From: Thalassotalea_B piscium_A
GTDB lineage: Bacteria > Pseudomonadota > Gammaproteobacteria > Enterobacterales > Alteromonadaceae
Reading direction: 5' to 3'
Length of the DNA: 64,000 nt
Assembly: GCA_049347715.1 (NCBI GenBank)
Contig: CP186339.1
Location: forward strand, 2,418,001-2,482,000
In this document: one piece after another, positions 61,590 through 64,000 of the stretch
Layout of the letters: each line of letters starts with the position of its first letter
Position numbering within the stretch: the stretch's first letter is position 1
Position numbers and translations under genes: made by a program
Notes under the pieces: model-generated
The model's database searches: none
The model's input: the letters and a program-made list of their open reading frames with translations, nothing else
Told to the model about the DNA's origin: nothing

Positions 61590-63092
61590 TTTTAAACAAT
61601 AACCTCTACAAGGATCTCTACGCTTTAACATTGAATAGAATACGTTGTAGGTTGAGCTTTAGTCCAACAATCAAAGTGTATTACTCCTCTGTGTAAAACC
61701 CTGCTCCCGTTTCTGTTGGCATGAATGCCGACCTACAGCTAAGGTTCTATTCGTTTTAACCTTGGATAGAATATGTTGTAGGTTGGGCTTCAGCCCGACA
61801 ACCAAAATGGATTATATCTGTTAATTTAACCTATACCTCTGATTTGTCGGCATGAATACCGACCTACACAAGGCTCTCCACGTTTTAACATGGGATTAAA
61901 TATGTTGTAGGTCGGGCTTTAGCCCGACAACCGAAATGGATTATATCTGTGAATTTGACCTCTATCGCTATTTGTCGGCATAAATACCGACCTACAAAAG
62001 GCTTTCTACATTTTAACATTGGGTAGAATGTATTGTAGGTTGGGCTTTAGCCCAACGTTCAAAGCTATTACACCTATGTGTAAAACGCTGATCTCTTTTC
62101 TTTCGGCATAAAAGACGACCGACACATAAGGTTCTATTTTTTTACATCGGAATGGGAATTGTTGTAGGTTGGGCTTTAGCCCGACAATCAAAATGGATTA
62201 TATCTATGAATTTAACCTATACCTCTGATTTTTCAGCATAAATACCGACCTACACAAGGCTCTCTACGTTTTAACCTTGGATAGATGTGTTGTAGGTTGG
62301 GCTTTAGCCCAACAACCGAAATGGATTATATCTATGAATTATCCTCTATCCCTGATTTGTCGGCATAAATACCGACCTACACAAGGCTCTCTACGTTTTA
62401 ACATGGGATTGAATATGTTGAAGGTTGGGCTTTAGCTCAACAATCAAAATGGATTACATCTGTGAATTTAACCTATACCTCTGATCCGTCGGCATAAATA
62501 CCGACCTACAAAAGGCTCTATAGGTTTTAACATGGGAATGGGAGTTGTTGTAGATTGGGCTTTAGCCCAACAATCAAAATGGATTACATCTGTGAATTTA
62601 ACCTCTATCGCTATTTTGTCCATAAATACCGACCTACACAAGGCTTTCTAAGTTTTAACATTTAATAGAATATGTTGTAGGTTGGGCTTTAGCCCAACAA
62701 CCGAAATGGATTATATCTGTGAATTTGACCTCTATCGCTATTTTTCGGCATAAATACCGACCTACACAAGGCTCTCTACGTTTTAACATGGAATTGAATA
62801 TGTTGTAGGTTGGGCTTTAGCCCAACAACCAAAGCGTATTACACCTCTGTGTTAAACAATGACCTCTTATCTGTCGGCATGAATACCGACCTACACAAGG
62901 CTCTCCACGTTTTAACATGGGATTAAATATGTTGTAGGTCGGGCTTTAGCCCGACAACCGAAATGGATTATATCTGTGAATTTGACCTCTATCGCTATTT
63001 GTCGGCATAAATACCGACCTACAAAAGGCTTTCTACGTTTTAACCTTGGATAGAATGTGTTGTAGGTTGGGCTTTAGCCCAACAACAATGGT
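61590..63092. repeat. Array of 12 REP-like palindromic repeat units
   Basis: Palindrome A, with core GTTGGGCTTTAGCCCAAC, starts near 61644, 61775, 61904, 62032, 62161, 62289, 62417, 62547, 62674, 62802, 62931 and 63059, a period of 127-131 bp. Between these lies palindrome B (TGTCGGCAT-N-ATACCGACCTACA). B reversed has the same head TGTAGGT and the same hairpin plan as A, so each unit holds two inverted related elements, as in BIMEs. Short open frames inside are chance. No transposase is adjacent. Confidence 0.93.
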
Positions 63093-63114
63093 TGTTGATA
63101 AAAAGCAGATAGCA

Positions 63115-63144
63115 AAAAGCCCGTCACTAGTGTAACGGGCTTTT
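63115..63144 (-). terminator. Rho-independent terminator of the rRNA operon
   Basis: Hairpin with 10-bp arms AAAAGCCCGT / ACGGGCTTTT, read leftward after the 5S gene and followed by T-rich sequence on the minus strand. Confidence 0.88.
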
Positions 63145-63154
63145 CTAAAGAGAA

Positions 63155-63271
63155 GTCTAGCAATGTCCTACTCTCACATGGGAACTCCCACACTACCATC
63201 GGCGCAACTGCGTTTCACTTCTGAGTTCGGAATGGGATCAGGTGGTACCACAGTGCTATTGTCGCTAGACA
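63155..63271 (-). rRNA. rrf: 5S ribosomal RNA
   Basis: About 117 nt. The minus strand reads TGTCTAGCGACAATAGC at the 5' end, then CCACCTGATCCCATTCC, GAACTCAGAAGTGAAACG and GTGGGAGTTCCCATGTG; the two ends (TCTAGC / GCTAGA) pair as helix I. Last gene of the operon; no tRNA gene follows it. Confidence 0.96.
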
Positions 63272-63417
63272 AAAAAAGTTAATTTGAAAAGCCAATGTGC
63301 TTGCGCACTCGGTCAATACACCCTCGAGCATATTAACGCTAAATACCTTAATCTAATTCATTCAGTAACAGAGTACGTGTCTCTATCAAACTTCATACAA
63401 ACCACTTGGGTGTTGTA

Positions 63418-64000
<583 letters not shown>

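Noticed and set aside
62006..62191. 61-codon open frame on the minus strand in the repeat array
   Set aside because: It is made of repeat sequence, has no ribosome binding site, and arises from the palindromes.
61590..63092. Repeat array as a CRISPR
   Set aside because: The unit is about 128 bp, both repeat and spacer are repeated, the elements are palindromic pairs, and no cas gene is present.

Overview
This 64 kb window looks like chromosome from a marine gammaproteobacterium of the order Alteromonadales, most likely Colwelliaceae (Colwellia/Thalassotalea type). The basis is the low GC content, the AT-rich intergenic DNA, and gene neighbourhoods shared with Shewanella, Vibrio and Colwellia: ccoNOQP-fixHIS-fnr-uspE-ttcA, yffB-dapE-M15 peptidase, and xthA/rlmA/yfbV. 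Genus-level placement is inference. No prophage, plasmid, CRISPR array, cas gene or insertion sequence is visible.

Layout. 0-4 kb: an RND efflux pump and its periplasmic adaptor (minus strand). 4.5-12 kb: sbcB, a beta-hydroxyacid dehydrogenase, a glutathione peroxidase with an OhrR-like regulator, a small orphan protein, and uvrB overlapping a MATE exporter. 12.2-13.4 kb: two intact tRNA-Asn(GTT) genes followed by four degenerate tandem tRNA-Asn-like copies, the first three each followed by the same terminator hairpin. 13.4-17.5 kb: an exported M28 peptidase, a protein with a TonB C-terminal-type domain at its N-terminus, a LysE-family exporter and a lipoprotein. 17.7-28 kb: cbb3 oxidase (ccoNOQP), its assembly genes (fixH, fixI, ccoS), a TauE/SafE-type protein, fnr, uspE and ttcA, a micro-oxic/anaerobic respiration block. 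28-31.4 kb: a purine permease, a solute-binding protein, a YchJ-like protein and a hypothetical.

31.5-43.0 kb: an eight-gene minus-strand operon, reading downstream: Tat-exported TldD homologue, PmbA homologue, DUF4159 protein, MoxR ATPase, DUF58 protein, BatA-like membrane protein, a large coiled-coil membrane protein, and a second large membrane protein. Its parts are recognisable but its job is not established, and it is the best candidate here for an undescribed system. 43.3-48.4 kb: a CHASE-PAS hybrid histidine kinase, xthA, rlmA and yfbV. 48.4-49.6 kb: 1.25 kb without genes but with DnaA-box-like hairpins and a perfect palindrome. 49.6-55 kb: yffB, dapE, an M15 peptidase, small and Sel1-type membrane proteins, a DUF2235 hydrolase and a FimV-like protein.

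55-60.1 kb: a complete polyamine locus. speA and speB (arginine to agmatine to putrescine) run leftward, and speD and speE (decarboxylated SAM, spermidine) run rightward from a shared intergenic region. SpeD is of the eukaryotic-like class. 60.1-61.3 kb: a P-loop NTPase and an orphan ExbD. 61.6-63.1 kb: an array of 12 repeat units of about 128 bp, each holding two inverted REP-like palindromes. It lies directly downstream of an rRNA operon whose 5S gene and 23S 3' part occupy the right end on the minus strand.
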